A stretch of 64,000 nucleotides of DNA from positions 1,674,001-1,738,000 of the forward strand of contig NZ_JPOE01000002.1 of assembly GCF_000733775.1 (NCBI RefSeq), given 5' to 3'. The notes below the pieces were generated by a model. The model worked only from the letters and a program-made list of their open reading frames with translations. It made no database searches and was not told the origin of the DNA. The DNA is from Thiomonas sp. FB-Cd (GTDB lineage: Bacteria > Pseudomonadota > Gammaproteobacteria > Burkholderiales > Burkholderiaceae_C). A program made the translations under genes and the position numbers. Positions 9,159 through 18,273 of this stretch are shown in pieces (the first letter of the stretch is position 1; each line of letters starts with the position of its first letter).

Positions 9159-10013
9159 TCAGACCTCACGCACCGCAAGAATGTCAGCGACAGCGTCCAA
9201 TCGCATGACAGGGCCGTCCTTGCAGACAAATGCCGATCCGAACTGGCAGTGGCCGCATAGGCCGATCGCGCATTTCATATTGCGCTCCATCGACAGGTAG
9301 ATGCGTTGGGCTGCGACCCCGGCATCGCGCAACGCGCCAACTGTGAAACGCATCATGATTTCGGGTCCGCACACAAATGCGGTGGCCCGCTGTGGGTCAA
9401 AGCCGGCTCGGGCAATCAGCGACGGCACCACTCCGACGTGACCGTGCCACTGGGCATCGGCGTGATCAACGGTCACCTCGACCTCAACATCAAGCCGTTG
9501 GCGCCAGCTCTCAAGTTCATGGCGATAAAGCAGTTCGACCGGGCTGCGCGTGCCAAACAAAACCGCGATCCGGTTGTAGCGATTGCGATCGCTCAAGATG
9601 GCGTGAATCACTGGGCGCAGGGGCGCCAACCCGAGGCCACCGGCGACGATCACGACGTCCCCGCCGACCGCAGACAGGAAAGGCCAGCCCACCCCGAAAG
9701 GGCCGCGCAGTCCAAGCATGGCGCCCACGCCAAGCCGCGCGATCGCACCGCTCACGGCGCCGACCTCACGAACTGTATGCACGAATGCGCCATTGCCAGC
9801 GCCCCCCGCACTGATGCTGATTGCCGCCTCACCGACACCAAAGGCATAAAGCATGTTGAACTGCCCCGGCACGAATGCTGGCCGCGCGCCATCGACGGGG
9901 GCGAGCGTCAGCGTCACCGTATCGGAGAGCTCGCGCTGCACGTGCTCCACCCGGTAGCGCCGTGGCGTAAAGGGACTGATCAGCTCCACCACCTTAGCGT
10001 TTTCCGTAGACAT
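9159..10013 (-). CDS. hydG: Group 3b-type hydrogenase FAD/NAD(P)-binding (gamma) subunit
   Basis: This is a ferredoxin-NADP reductase-like flavoprotein of 284 residues that exchanges electrons with NAD(P)H. The N-terminal beta-barrel has the flavin-binding stretch [11 protein letters not shown]. The Rossmann part contains [14 protein letters not shown] and CGPEIMM. The C-terminal Cys248, Cys253, Cys256 and Cys264 (pattern [10 protein letters not shown] then FVC) bind a [2Fe-2S] cluster, as in dihydroorotate dehydrogenase electron-transfer subunits. The start overlaps the upstream cNMP-domain gene by 20 bp. Confidence 0.93.
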   Translation of the reverse strand: MSTENAKVVELISPFTPRRYRVEHVQRELSDTVTLTLAPVDGARPAFVPGQFNMLYAFGVGEAAISISAGGAGNGAFVHTVREVGAVSGAIARLGVGAMLGLRGPFGVGWPFLSAVGGDVVIVAGGLGLAPLRPVIHAILSDRNRYNRIAVLFGTRSPVELLYRHELESWRQRLDVEVEVTVDHADAQWHGHVGVVPSLIARAGFDPQRATAFVCGPEIMMRFTVGALRDAGVAAQRIYLSMERNMKCAIGLCGHCQFGSAFVCKDGPVMRLDAVADILAVREV

Positions 10014-10452
10014 CGAGGAGCTGTAGCCGCGTCGCGTGCAAGCGGTTGACCAGAATCGGCAGGAAGCGGGTCATCATCGCATACCCGAGATCGTGGTCAA
10101 CGTCGCATTTGCAGCGCAGGCAAGACGCATCGATACCGATTGCACGTGTGACCTCGAGCGCCCGCGCGTCGAAGTTCCAACGGTACGGTGATACGAGCCA
10201 TGAGGCGCCCACGATATCCCCGGCCCCAAGGGTTGCAATGACGATGGATGCATGCCCGGGCGAAGCGATCTCAAGCGCGACCCGGCCGTGCCGAATGAGG
10301 AAAAATTCGTCGGCTGACTCGCCTTCCCGGAACAGGTACCGCCCCGCATCGAATCGGTGGTTGCGAGCGCAGCCCGCCACCAAATGGCGATGCGCAGATT
10401 CAAACCCAGCGAAAAATGGATGCTCCGCCAGAATCTGTTCAAGTTCCTGCAT
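9994..10452 (-). CDS. Stand-alone cyclic-nucleotide-binding-domain protein inside the hydrogenase operon
   Basis: This 152-residue protein consists of one Crp-like jelly-roll domain, with no room for a helix-turn-helix. [20 protein letters not shown] and GRVALEIAS fit the fold. In the phosphate cassette ([15 protein letters not shown]) the glutamate that contacts the ribose in CRP is replaced, so cAMP binding is doubtful. A cysteine group, Cys111, Cys114 and Cys116 (CLRCKC), lies near the C-terminus. The start at 10452 overlaps the hydB stop by 14 bp and the 3' end overlaps hydG, so it is tightly coupled to the hydrogenase subunits. A role as a regulatory or redox-sensing subunit is inference. 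Confidence 0.82.
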   Translation of the reverse strand: MQELEQILAEHPFFAGFESAHRHLVAGCARNHRFDAGRYLFREGESADEFFLIRHGRVALEIASPGHASIVIATLGAGDIVGASWLVSPYRWNFDARALEVTRAIGIDASCLRCKCDVDHDLGYAMMTRFLPILVNRLHATRLQLLDVYGKR

Positions 10453-11599
10453 CTGCGGCGCTCCCCGTGCCTTGGACGTCGGCGCGAATCGCCGCAACCT
10501 CCGCAGTGATGTCGATGCCAACCGGACACCACGTGATACACCGGCCGCAGCCGACGCAACCCGAGGTGCCGAACTGATCAATCCAGTTCGCAAGCTTGTG
10601 TGTCATCCACTGTCGGTAGCGCGCAGCCGCTGAATGCCGCACACTGCCACCGTGGATATAGGAAAACTCCATCGTGAAGCACGAGTCCCATTTGCGCACG
10701 CGCCGCGCGGTTTCCCCAGCCAGATCGCCGACCTCATCCACGGATGTGCAAAAGCAGGTTGGACAGACCATCGTGCAGTTACCGCAGCTTAGGCAACGCT
10801 TCCCTAGTGCCTCCCATTGCGAGTGGTTTGGGTTGGCCTGAAGCAAATTCTTGATCCCGTCGGTCTGCAGGTGACGTCCCATGCGGGTTGCCGCGGCCGC
10901 GACAACCTGCCGTGCGGCCTCGACTTCACCGGGCGCTGCCGGGCGCTGCGCCACCTTGGCAAGCAGTGCAGCCCCAGCCGCACTGCCAATTTCCACAACA
11001 AAGACAGCATCGCCCTCAAGCAGCTCTGTCAACGCCAAATCGAAGCCCTGCTGTGCCCTGGGCCCGGTTTGCATCGATGCGCAAAAGCAGGTGCCCCCCG
11101 GCTCTGCGCAGTTGACAGCAACGATGAAGCTCTTCCGCCGCCGCTCTGCATAAGCTTGATCATGGAACGGACCTTGGCAGAAAACACGATCCTGGATGGC
11201 GATCGCCTGCAACTCGCAAGCCCGAACACCGATAAAGGCAAAGGGGGTCGAAGGTTCCGGGGGCGCGGTGAACTCGATGCCGTCGCCTTCCCGATGTGCG
11301 CTCCATAGCGTCTCCAGCGGAGGATGCAGGAATCGCTTCCACGAGTGCGGCCCGACAGCAAAGCTGAAAAACGCGTCATCACCGCGCCGTTCCAAGCGGT
11401 ATGCTCCGGCCTCCTGCCGGTCCGTCCAGCCAGCGGGAAGCTCGCTCAAGCCCGAAATATGGTCGTAGACGATCGCGCCATCGCGCACAGTCGGCCCGAC
11501 GACTTCATAACCCGTCTCGATGAGCATGTCGATAAGCGTTTGCAGGGCGCCACGGGCCATGACAACCGGCGCCTTCGCTGCCGGCAAGGACTCGGCCAT
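10439..11599 (-). CDS. hydB: Group 3b-type hydrogenase iron-sulfur (beta) subunit
   Basis: This is a dicluster ferredoxin-type subunit (386 residues, anaerobic sulfite reductase subunit A family) that passes electrons between the small subunit and the flavoprotein. Two [4Fe-4S] motifs are visible: [11 protein letters not shown] (Cys269, 272, 275, 279) and [11 protein letters not shown] (Cys348, 351, 354, 358). Additional conserved Cys residues lie in GVRACEL and [11 protein letters not shown]. The start at 11599 leaves 2 bp after the uspA stop. It shares an operon with hydG, hydD and hydA. Confidence 0.93.
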   Translation of the reverse strand: MAESLPAAKAPVVMARGALQTLIDMLIETGYEVVGPTVRDGAIVYDHISGLSELPAGWTDRQEAGAYRLERRGDDAFFSFAVGPHSWKRFLHPPLETLWSAHREGDGIEFTAPPEPSTPFAFIGVRACELQAIAIQDRVFCQGPFHDQAYAERRRKSFIVAVNCAEPGGTCFCASMQTGPRAQQGFDLALTELLEGDAVFVVEIGSAAGAALLAKVAQRPAAPGEVEAARQVVAAAATRMGRHLQTDGIKNLLQANPNHSQWEALGKRCLSCGNCTMVCPTCFCTSVDEVGDLAGETARRVRKWDSCFTMEFSYIHGGSVRHSAAARYRQWMTHKLANWIDQFGTSGCVGCGRCITWCPVGIDITAEVAAIRADVQGTGSAADAGT

Positions 11600-11601
11600 G
11601 G

Positions 11602-12045
11602 TCAGACCCAATGCCGCACGGTCAACACGTCGCAATGGGCACGATTAGCCACTGCGCTTGCCGTGGATCCGAGCTGGGCAGCCACACCGTGCCAGCCGTG
11701 ACTGCCCAGAACGATAAGATCCGTCCCGTTGGCGCCTGCAAGACGCACGATCTCATGCCAGGCCGAGTGCGGGCTGACCAGTACCGACTGATGCGCCGCT
11801 GCGCAGCCCAGGCTCGACGTGAGTGCGGCCAAGCGGGCGCGCGCCTTGTCTGACTCATATCCAGCGGGATCGACATCCTCGGGTGGAATGCGCTCGTTCG
11901 ATCGCTCCCCAGGGAAATATTCGACGACATGCACGAAGCTCAGATGCTGAGGATTGTGCTCAGCCAGCACCAAGGCGCGCTGGCAGGCCTCGCCGCTGAG
12001 CGATGAAAAATCCACAGCGCAAAGGATGCGTTGATAGACAGGCAT
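11602..12045 (-). CDS. Universal stress protein (UspA family)
   Basis: This is a 147-residue single-domain Usp. It starts MPVYQRILCAVDFS, the common Usp strand-1/Asp motif, and ends with the LIVLGSHGWHG nucleotide-binding loop; the spacing to the next Gly-Ser looks one residue short of the usual GX2GX9GS. The start at 12045 has a strong GAGGGGG upstream. It is the first gene of the group 3b-type hydrogenase operon, only 2 bp before hydB, so it is co-transcribed. Its role there is unknown; stress or hypoxia responsiveness would be a reasonable inference. Confidence 0.88.
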   Translation of the reverse strand: MPVYQRILCAVDFSSLSGEACQRALVLAEHNPQHLSFVHVVEYFPGERSNERIPPEDVDPAGYESDKARARLAALTSSLGCAAAHQSVLVSPHSAWHEIVRLAGANGTDLIVLGSHGWHGVAAQLGSTASAVANRAHCDVLTVRHWV

Positions 12046-12557
12046 ATCGAACCCCCTCGCCTTCCGCTTTGGGCTTGTTGTAGCACGAAAACACGATCGG
12101 GAAAACCCCAAGGAAGATCGGCAAATGACCATCTTTGCCCACGCACAGGCTCCGAGGGTGATGCCCGGCACGGCATTGACGCGCAGGCGCCTCGCCCTTC
12201 AACCCCTGCACCCGAACCGGGCCTGAGCGTTCGCCTCGTCGCAGAGAAAGAAGATCTCCGCCAAGCGGGAGTTCAATCGATGGGGAAGGGCTTCCCCTGA
12301 ACAACTTGCGCACCGGTCTGCGTCGAGTCGCGGCAGCAAATCACGGGCCACGAGGTTCGCATCGGCGGCCACAGGACCGCCGATGCATCAGAAACGGGGC
12401 TTACCCCCTTGCTGGCGATCAGCCCGCGACGCGCCGACTGCTGCGTGTGAAGGCCGTGCTGGCATGCTTGTCTGCGGCGGATCAAGCTCTGAGCGCGCGG
12501 GCCCCTCGCGCCACGTCCTAGACCGGCGTATCCTTGGATTCTGGCTTCGGAGGCTTC
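12046..12557. other. Divergent intergenic region between uspA and hupK
   Basis: About 510 bp with no supportable gene. It must carry the promoters for the group 3b-type hydrogenase operon (minus) and for hupK-hypABF (plus). I looked for FNR boxes and sigma-54 -24/-12 elements and found none convincing. The minus strand has a weak TACAAC about 30 bp before uspA. Confidence 0.5.
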
Positions 12558-13736
12558 ATGAATGCCGCGCACGGTCACCTCACAAGCAAGGGCGCGAGCG
12601 GGTCGCAGCCTGCTTTCGACTACCGGCTTTGCATCACATTACGCCCGGGCACAGAGCGGGGCATGCAGGTGCATATCGACTCATCGCGCCCCTTATTTGC
12701 CGCGCGATTGTTCGAAGGCAAGACCCCGGAACAGGCACTGGCCATTCTCCCGACATTGTTCAATGTCTGTGGACGCGCCCACCAGGCCGCAGCAGCAGGC
12801 GCCTTCGACAGCCTGCTCAACGCCGACCTTGAAGAATCCAACCGGCATCGCACGCGCAGGCGTGCCGTTTTGACGGAGAGTCTGCGGGAGCATTTGTTGC
12901 GGCTGTATCTCGACTGGCCACAGCTCATGGGCGCCGCACTTGATTTTGATGCGCTTGGGCAAATCAATCGCGTGTGTGCCGCTCTCATGCAGCCAGAGCC
13001 GCACGCGCAGGCTGCTTGGGCCTTGCGCGAATTCATCGAACGCCGCGTTCTGACAATGCCGGCCAGTGAATTCCGCCGCATTGACAGTGGCCAGGCGCTG
13101 CTGCGCTGGGCGCGGCGCAGCGATGGCGCGCCGGCGCGTTTCATCACCTGGCTGAGTCAGCACGATGCGCTTGTGCCGAGGGCGATGCCGGCACCGCTCG
13201 AAGATCTCGATGCGGTGGGCCTGACGCATTATCTGGACGCCGAGAACTGGGCCGAATTTGTCGCCCGCCCCCGCTGGGAGGACCAATGCCGTGAAACCGG
13301 GCCATTCGCGCGACAGGCCGAGCATCCCATGATCCGAGACCTGGAGGCGCGTCGCGGCGGTGGGTTTATGGCGCGTTATGCCGCGCGTCTGCTTGATGCT
13401 GCCGAAACCACGCACGAACTTCTTGACCCGGACCACGAGCGGCCGTGGGGGCGCGCGCAGGCTGGGCTGGCCATGGTTGAGGCGTCGCGCGGAACCCTTG
13501 TGCATCGCGTTGTGCTCGACGCTCACAGGCGCATCAGCAGGTATCGCATCTTGGCACCCACCGAGTGGAACTTTCATCCGGAAGGCGCCGCCGTCCGCCT
13601 CCTTGAGGCGATCCCGTGCACGCCAGAGACCGACCTCTCGCTCCTGGCCCGGCTCGCGGTGCATGCGGTCGACCCCTGTGTCGGCTTCGACCTGCGGCTG
13701 CCGGGCGTGACACGCGAGGAGCCTGTCCATGCATGA
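12558..13736 (+). CDS. hupK: HupK/HoxV-type hydrogenase assembly scaffold
   Basis: This 392-residue protein is related to hydrogenase large subunits but catalytically empty. It is thought to act as a platform for the Fe(CN)2CO cofactor of membrane-bound hydrogenases. Two relic ligand motifs are visible: VCGRAHQ near residue 70, where L1 would have a second Cys, and DPCVGFDLRLPG near the C-terminus, where the second L2 Cys is Phe. Each pair therefore keeps one Cys. The ATG at 12558 is preferred over the upstream in-frame TTG at 12534 because GGAGG lies 4 bases before it. The stop overlaps hypA by 8 bp. Confidence 0.87.
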   Translation: MNAAHGHLTSKGASGSQPAFDYRLCITLRPGTERGMQVHIDSSRPLFAARLFEGKTPEQALAILPTLFNVCGRAHQAAAAGAFDSLLNADLEESNRHRTRRRAVLTESLREHLLRLYLDWPQLMGAALDFDALGQINRVCAALMQPEPHAQAAWALREFIERRVLTMPASEFRRIDSGQALLRWARRSDGAPARFITWLSQHDALVPRAMPAPLEDLDAVGLTHYLDAENWAEFVARPRWEDQCRETGPFARQAEHPMIRDLEARRGGGFMARYAARLLDAAETTHELLDPDHERPWGRAQAGLAMVEASRGTLVHRVVLDAHRRISRYRILAPTEWNFHPEGAAVRLLEAIPCTPETDLSLLARLAVHAVDPCVGFDLRLPGVTREEPVHA

Positions 13737-14070
13737 GATGTCCTTGTGCGAGGGTATTCTGCAGATTTTGCAGGACGAGGCTGTGGCGCAGTCCTTCAGG
13801 CGCGTCAGGATGGTGTGCCTGGACATCGGCGAGCTTGCTGCGGTCGAGGTTGACGCGCTGCGCTTTTGCTTCGATGTGGTGTGTCGCGACAGTTTGGCTG
13901 AGGGCGCAATCCTGCGCATTGAGCGCAGCCCCGGGCGGGGCTGGTGCATGGCATGCGGTGACAGCATTGCGGTCGCCAGCCGCCTCGACGCATGCCCCGT
14001 GTGCGGAAGTCACCAGGTGCAAGTCACGGGTGGCGAGACAATGCGCATCAAGGAACTGGAGGTGGATTAA
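13729..14070 (+). CDS. hypA: Hydrogenase nickel incorporation protein HypA
   Basis: This nickel metallochaperone of 113 residues works with HypB to insert Ni into the large subunit. The N-terminal MHEMS with His2 is the Ni site. The zinc site is formed by CMAC and CPVC. It overlaps the hupK stop and is followed 2 bp later by hypB. As the only hypA in the window it probably serves both hydrogenases. Confidence 0.95.
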   Translation: MHEMSLCEGILQILQDEAVAQSFRRVRMVCLDIGELAAVEVDALRFCFDVVCRDSLAEGAILRIERSPGRGWCMACGDSIAVASRLDACPVCGSHQVQVTGGETMRIKELEVD

Positions 14071-14072
14071 TC

Positions 14073-14936
14073 ATGTGCACAGAATGCGGATGTGGAGAAG
14101 GTGCGGTCCGGATCGAAGGCCACGAGCACAGTCATGATGATGCTCACCATCATGAACATGAACATGTTCATGTTCATGAGCACGGGCAGGCTCAGCACGC
14201 GCACGCAGCCGGTCTGCAGCCGGATCGCAAGGTGCGGGTGGAACGCGACATTCTGGCGAAGAACGACAGCTACGCGGCTGTCAACCGCAGTTGGCTGGCC
14301 GAGCGCGGCATCCTTGCCCTGAACCTCGTGTCGAGTCCAGGCTCGGGCAAGACCACGGTGCTCACGCGGACGGTTGCTGCGTTGAAGAGCGAAATGCCCG
14401 TGTCCGTCATGGAAGGGGACCAGGAAACGAGCCTGGACGCCGAACGCATTCGGGCCACAGGCGTGCCGGCGGTACAAATCAACACGGGCAAGGGCTGCCA
14501 CCTCGATGCACACATGGTGGGTCACGCGCTGCACGCGCTCTTACCGGCCGAGGCGTCGGTGCTGTTTATTGAAAACGTGGGCAACCTCGTATGCCCCGCG
14601 GCCTTCGATCTTGGCGAGGCTGCCAAAGTGGCCATCCTGTCCGTCACTGAAGGCGAGGATAAGCCGCTGAAATACCCGGACATGTTTCACGCCGCCCAAC
14701 TTGTGCTCATCAACAAGATTGATCTGCTGCCTCATGTCGACTTCAGCGTCGAGCGCTGCGTCGAGTATGCACGGCGGGTGAATCCCGGGGTGCAAATCCT
14801 GTTGTTGTCGGCACGAACCGGTGAAGGGATGGAGGCGTGGTACGAATGGCTGCGCCTGACGCGGCGTTCGCGGCTCCTTGGCCGGCGGAGCGCAGCGCAT
14901 CAGACAGCCGAACCGTCTGGCGTGACGCTCACCTGA
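14073..14936 (+). CDS. hypB: Hydrogenase nickel GTPase HypB with His-rich nickel-storage region
   Basis: This GTPase of 287 residues drives Ni delivery to hydrogenases. Its N-terminus has the CxxCGC high-affinity Ni site (MCTECGCG). A region with 13 histidines follows between residues 17 and 44, alternating with Glu, Val and Asp, and could store nickel. The P-loop is SSPGSGKTT (88-96). [12 protein letters not shown] carries the metal/switch cysteine, and NKIDLL is the guanine-specificity motif. The start at 14073 follows hypA by 2 bp; the longer frame overlaps hypA. The DNA encoding the His stretch forms a perfect 30-bp palindrome (14150-14179). Confidence 0.95.
   Translation: MCTECGCGEGAVRIEGHEHSHDDAHHHEHEHVHVHEHGQAQHAHAAGLQPDRKVRVERDILAKNDSYAAVNRSWLAERGILALNLVSSPGSGKTTVLTRTVAALKSEMPVSVMEGDQETSLDAERIRATGVPAVQINTGKGCHLDAHMVGHALHALLPAEASVLFIENVGNLVCPAAFDLGEAAKVAILSVTEGEDKPLKYPDMFHAAQLVLINKIDLLPHVDFSVERCVEYARRVNPGVQILLLSARTGEGMEAWYEWLRLTRRSRLLGRRSAAHQTAEPSGVTLT
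14150..14179. repeat. Perfect 30-bp palindrome within hypB
   Basis: Positions 14150-14179 read identically on both strands, centred between 14164 and 14165, and are built from CATGAA/TTCATG units. It encodes part of the His/Glu/Val alternation of HypB. It could form a hairpin in the mRNA or a cruciform in DNA, or arise simply from codon repeats. Confidence 0.9.
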
Positions 14937-14949
14937 CACTTGCCCCTCG

Positions 14950-17313
14950 ATGCCATCGCCCGAGCATGCAGCGCGCCGCAGCGCGCACAGCTCATCTGTG
15001 GCTGCGCGCGAGATCCGCGTGCGCGGCATTGTCCAGGGCGTCGGATTCCGCCCGACGGTGTGGCGCTTGGCGCATCAGCACGCCCTGGCCGGAACCGTGC
15101 GCAACGACGCCGACGGCGTGCTCATTCGCGCGTGGGGAGATCCCCGCAACCTCGATGCCTTCATCGATGCCTTGCGCGCGCAAGCTCCGCCGCTGGCACG
15201 CATTGACCGCATCGACGTCGTTGTGCTGGATCTGGTGGCACCCGCAACCGGCTTCACGATCGAGGCGAGCCCGCTCGAAGGCGGCGCACGCACCTTCGTT
15301 TCGCCCGACGCCGCGACATGCGAAGCCTGCATGGGCGAAGTGTTCAATCCTGCGGATCGCCGCGCAGGCTACGCCTTCACCAACTGCACGCACTGCGGCC
15401 CACGACTGTCGATCATTCGGGCGATTCCTTACGACCGTGCCAACACCAGCATGGCCGCATTTCCCCTCTGCGCCTCATGCCGCCGCGAGTATGACGATCC
15501 AACCGATCGACGCTTTCACGCCCAGCCCAACGCCTGCCCCACCTGCGGGCCACGATTGTGGCTCGAGGACGGCGCTGGCGAGATCGCGGCCGGCGATCCC
15601 ATTGCAGCCGCGGCTGAACGGCTGCGTGCCGGAGAGATCGTGGCGATCAAGGGTATCGGGGGCTTCCATCTCGCTGTCGACGCGACCAACGCGCAGGCCG
15701 TGCGGCGTCTGCGTCTGCGCAAGTTCAGGCCCGACAAGCCGCTGGCACTGATCGCGCGTGACCTTGACGTCGTGCGCCGCTGGCGTGACGTCAATCAGGC
15801 CGAGGCGGCCGCTTTGACCAACCGCGCAGCGCCGATTGTGCTGCTTGAACGCGCAGGCCCGCAAACCCTACCCGATGTCATCGCCCCGGGAAGCGGCATA
15901 CTCGGCTTCATGCTGCCCATGAGCGCCCTGCACCATCTGCTGCTGGTTGGATTTGAACACCCTTTGGTGTTGACGTCCGGGAACGTTTCGGGGAACCCCC
16001 AGTGCACGGATAACGCCGACGCGCGTGAGCACCTCGCGCGGATCGCCGATGTCTTCCTCATGCACGATCGAGAGATCGTGAACCGTCTCGACGACTCCGT
16101 CCTGCGTCCGATGGCTGGCCGCGCTCGTGTCTTGCGACGCAGCCGTGGCTTCGCGCCCGAGCCACTGATGCTACCGCCCGGTGTCGATGGGTCGCGTCGG
16201 ATCATCGCGCTTGGAGGTGAGCTGAAAAACACTTTCTGCCTGATTCGTGCCGGTCAGGCCTTGCTGTCGCAGCACATCGGCGATCTCGAAAACGTGCCGA
16301 CACAAACCGACTATAGAAAGGCCCTCGGTCTGTATCAACAGCTTTTCGACCAGGCACCCGAAGCGCTGGCGATTGACCTGCACCCGGACTACGCGGCGAG
16401 CAAACTTGGACGGGCCTGGGCGGCCGCCGATGGACTTCAGCTCATCGAGGTGCAGCACCATCATGCGCACATCGCCGCATGCCTGGCCGAGCAAGGCTAC
16501 CCGGCGCACCTTGGGCCCGTGCTGGGCGTCGCGCTCGACGGACTTGGCTATGGCGACGACGGCGCTCTGTGGGGAGGCGAATTGCTTCTCGCGGATTACC
16601 GCGAAGCAAGGAGGCTCGCACGCCTGCAGCCTGTTGCCTTGGCCGGTGGCGGGTCGGCGATGCGTGAGCCATGGCGCAACCTGGCGGCGCAGCTCTTGGC
16701 TTTACCGGATTGGGATCATCTGCGTGAGCGTCACGCCTCGCTGCCGCTGTTTCAGCGCCTTGCAGCCAAGCCCCTGGGAACGCTCCAACGCATGATCGCC
16801 CATCGCATCAACGCCCCCGCCGCCTCGTCATGCGGCAGGCTTTTTGACGCAGTAGCAGCGGCGCTGGGACTGAACTTTGATTACCAGACATACGAAGGTC
16901 AGGCTGCAACGGCCCTCGAACAACTGGCATGGCGCAGCTGCGATGGCGGCGCGTACCCATTCGACCTGGTGGCGCTTGATGGAATGATCGAGTTGCAACC
17001 GGCCCCGATGTGGCGCTCGCTGCTGGACGACATGGCACGCGGCGTCGAGCTGGCCGCCATTGCGCGGCGATTCCACAGCGGGCTTGCGCAAGCTTGGAGC
17101 GCGTGCATCGAAACAGCTGCACAGCGCTGGGGCTGCCAGCACTGCGCGCTGACTGGGGGTGTCTTCCAAAATCGCATGCTCTTTGAGGCCATGCACAGCC
17201 GGCTCGAGGGTCTGGGACTGAACGTGTTGTCACACCAGCATGTTCCGGCAAACGACGGCGGATTGGCACTGGGCCAGGCAATCATCGCCGCCGTGCGTGG
17301 CAGCTCCGCCTAG
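14950..17313 (+). CDS. hypF: Carbamoyltransferase HypF
   Basis: This large maturase (787 residues) converts carbamoyl phosphate to the carbamoyl group passed to HypE for CN ligand synthesis. Domains in order: an acylphosphatase-like domain from about residue 20 (VRGIVQGVGFRP); a zinc-binding domain with Cys124/127, 146/149, 174/177 and 196/199; a YrdC-like domain from about 215 (IKGIGGFHLAVDA); and a Kae1-like transferase domain with HHHAHIAACL and GGVFQNRML. The ATG lies 13 bp after the hypB stop. It ends hupK-hypABF and converges on the hup operon, whose hypC2 stop is only 6 bp away. Confidence 0.96.
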   Translation: MPSPEHAARRSAHSSSVAAREIRVRGIVQGVGFRPTVWRLAHQHALAGTVRNDADGVLIRAWGDPRNLDAFIDALRAQAPPLARIDRIDVVVLDLVAPATGFTIEASPLEGGARTFVSPDAATCEACMGEVFNPADRRAGYAFTNCTHCGPRLSIIRAIPYDRANTSMAAFPLCASCRREYDDPTDRRFHAQPNACPTCGPRLWLEDGAGEIAAGDPIAAAAERLRAGEIVAIKGIGGFHLAVDATNAQAVRRLRLRKFRPDKPLALIARDLDVVRRWRDVNQAEAAALTNRAAPIVLLERAGPQTLPDVIAPGSGILGFMLPMSALHHLLLVGFEHPLVLTSGNVSGNPQCTDNADAREHLARIADVFLMHDREIVNRLDDSVLRPMAGRARVLRRSRGFAPEPLMLPPGVDGSRRIIALGGELKNTFCLIRAGQALLSQHIGDLENVPTQTDYRKALGLYQQLFDQAPEALAIDLHPDYAASKLGRAWAAADGLQLIEVQHHHAHIAACLAEQGYPAHLGPVLGVALDGLGYGDDGALWGGELLLADYREARRLARLQPVALAGGGSAMREPWRNLAAQLLALPDWDHLRERHASLPLFQRLAAKPLGTLQRMIAHRINAPAASSCGRLFDAVAAALGLNFDYQTYEGQAATALEQLAWRSCDGGAYPFDLVALDGMIELQPAPMWRSLLDDMARGVELAAIARRFHSGLAQAWSACIETAAQRWGCQHCALTGGVFQNRMLFEAMHSRLEGLGLNVLSHQHVPANDGGLALGQAIIAAVRGSSA

Positions 17314-17319
17314 CCAGCA

Positions 17320-17601
17320 TCACTGGGGCGGTGCCGGTGCATTCCCAAGGTCGGGAAAATACGCTGCCAAATCGGTTTCCCCCCGCAACGCCGCCTCAAC
17401 ACCATCCAGTGCCAAGTCGATGCGCCGCGCCTCCTCGGCGTCAAGCACCTCGCGCGCTGCATCCTGGAGGACCAGCAGCCACACTCCTGTCGGCTGCTCA
17501 CCTACGAGTGCCAGATTCACCGTGCGCCTCACCCCCCGCCCCTCGCACAGCGCGACCAGGTTGGCGCTCTCGACAATTTGCATCGGTATGCCCAAGCACA
17601 T
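17320..17601 (-). CDS. hupF: Second HypC-family chaperone (HupF type)
   Basis: A 93-residue HypC paralogue with the exposed Cys2 in MCLGIPMQI. Such paralogues (HupF) commonly bind the membrane-bound hydrogenase large subunit during assembly or under oxygen. It is the last gene of the hup operon, 24 bp after the DUF6969-like gene. Apart from the N-terminal motif it has diverged from the other HypC (3973), which suggests specialisation for HupL; this is inferred from gene location. Confidence 0.9.
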   Translation of the reverse strand: MCLGIPMQIVESANLVALCEGRGVRRTVNLALVGEQPTGVWLLVLQDAAREVLDAEEARRIDLALDGVEAALRGETDLAAYFPDLGNAPAPPQ

Positions 17602-17625
17602 TTCGCCATGCTCCCTTGGTGTTCA

Positions 17626-18273
17626 CTACATCGTCACGCATCCAAGCGCGCGGAGGCGACGCGGGAGATTCACCGGCCTCTGGCTCGGGATCCGCAGTCG
17701 ATAATCATCGAACCTTGTGACCGGATCGATGCCTGTCGCGCCGGCCAGCCGTCTGTCGCGCGCTTGCAAGAGCAATTCCACGTCATCCGCGAAGATGATC
17801 AGCAGATTCTCGAGCCAGCGCGCCACATCGGAAGGCTCGGCATGCCGTAGCCGCGGTCTTTTGAGTCGTGCATGCAGCGCGGGGGCGGCCTGCCAGACCT
17901 CATCGGTCACCCAGCGGTTGGTTGTGAAAAGACGAAAGGGCAATCCCCTCACATCAACCGACAGCCCGATGAGATGGGAAAACTGCGGCGTGCCGCTTCC
18001 CCGGGTTGCGCCATAAGGCACGAAAATATGAAAGTGTCCGTGCTCCGCGCGGGGCCGCTGGCTGGCAACGTGCGCGTGGTAGTAGAACTTCCAGCCTGAC
18101 TCGTGATCAACCGAATCAGGCTGCGGATAATGGGCCCATTCCACGAATCCCCTTGCAACCCCAAGGAGCCGTGCGGGCGCGCTCAGGCCTTGTCCCGCCC
18201 AGTCGGCGATTTGTTGGGCAACCGCGATGCCCGCGTGCGCGGCCTCGCTCGCAGACGAAGCCGTATCAGCCAT
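17626..18273 (-). CDS. DUF6969-like protein within the hup operon
   Basis: This 215-residue soluble protein resembles the uncharacterised DUF6969 family. The visible hallmarks are two His clusters, YYHAH (64-68) and EHGHFHIF (77-84), followed by FSHLIGLSVD and LFTTNRWVTDE. The pattern suggests a metal-binding cupin- or hydrolase-like core, but no function is known to me. The start at 18273 overlaps the hupI stop by 8 bp, so it is translated with the hydrogenase genes. In the hup gene order this slot is where hupJ/hybE-type chaperones often sit, and I do not see hallmarks of that family here. Confidence 0.7.
   Translation of the reverse strand: MADTASSASEAAHAGIAVAQQIADWAGQGLSAPARLLGVARGFVEWAHYPQPDSVDHESGWKFYYHAHVASQRPRAEHGHFHIFVPYGATRGSGTPQFSHLIGLSVDVRGLPFRLFTTNRWVTDEVWQAAPALHARLKRPRLRHAEPSDVARWLENLLIIFADDVELLLQARDRRLAGATGIDPVTRFDDYRLRIPSQRPVNLPRRLRALGCVTM

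Noticed and set aside
12046..12557. Search for sigma-54 -24/-12 promoters upstream of the hydrogenase operons
   Set aside because: The nearest candidates (TGGCATG...TGC) have the wrong GG-to-GC spacing, so none is reported.
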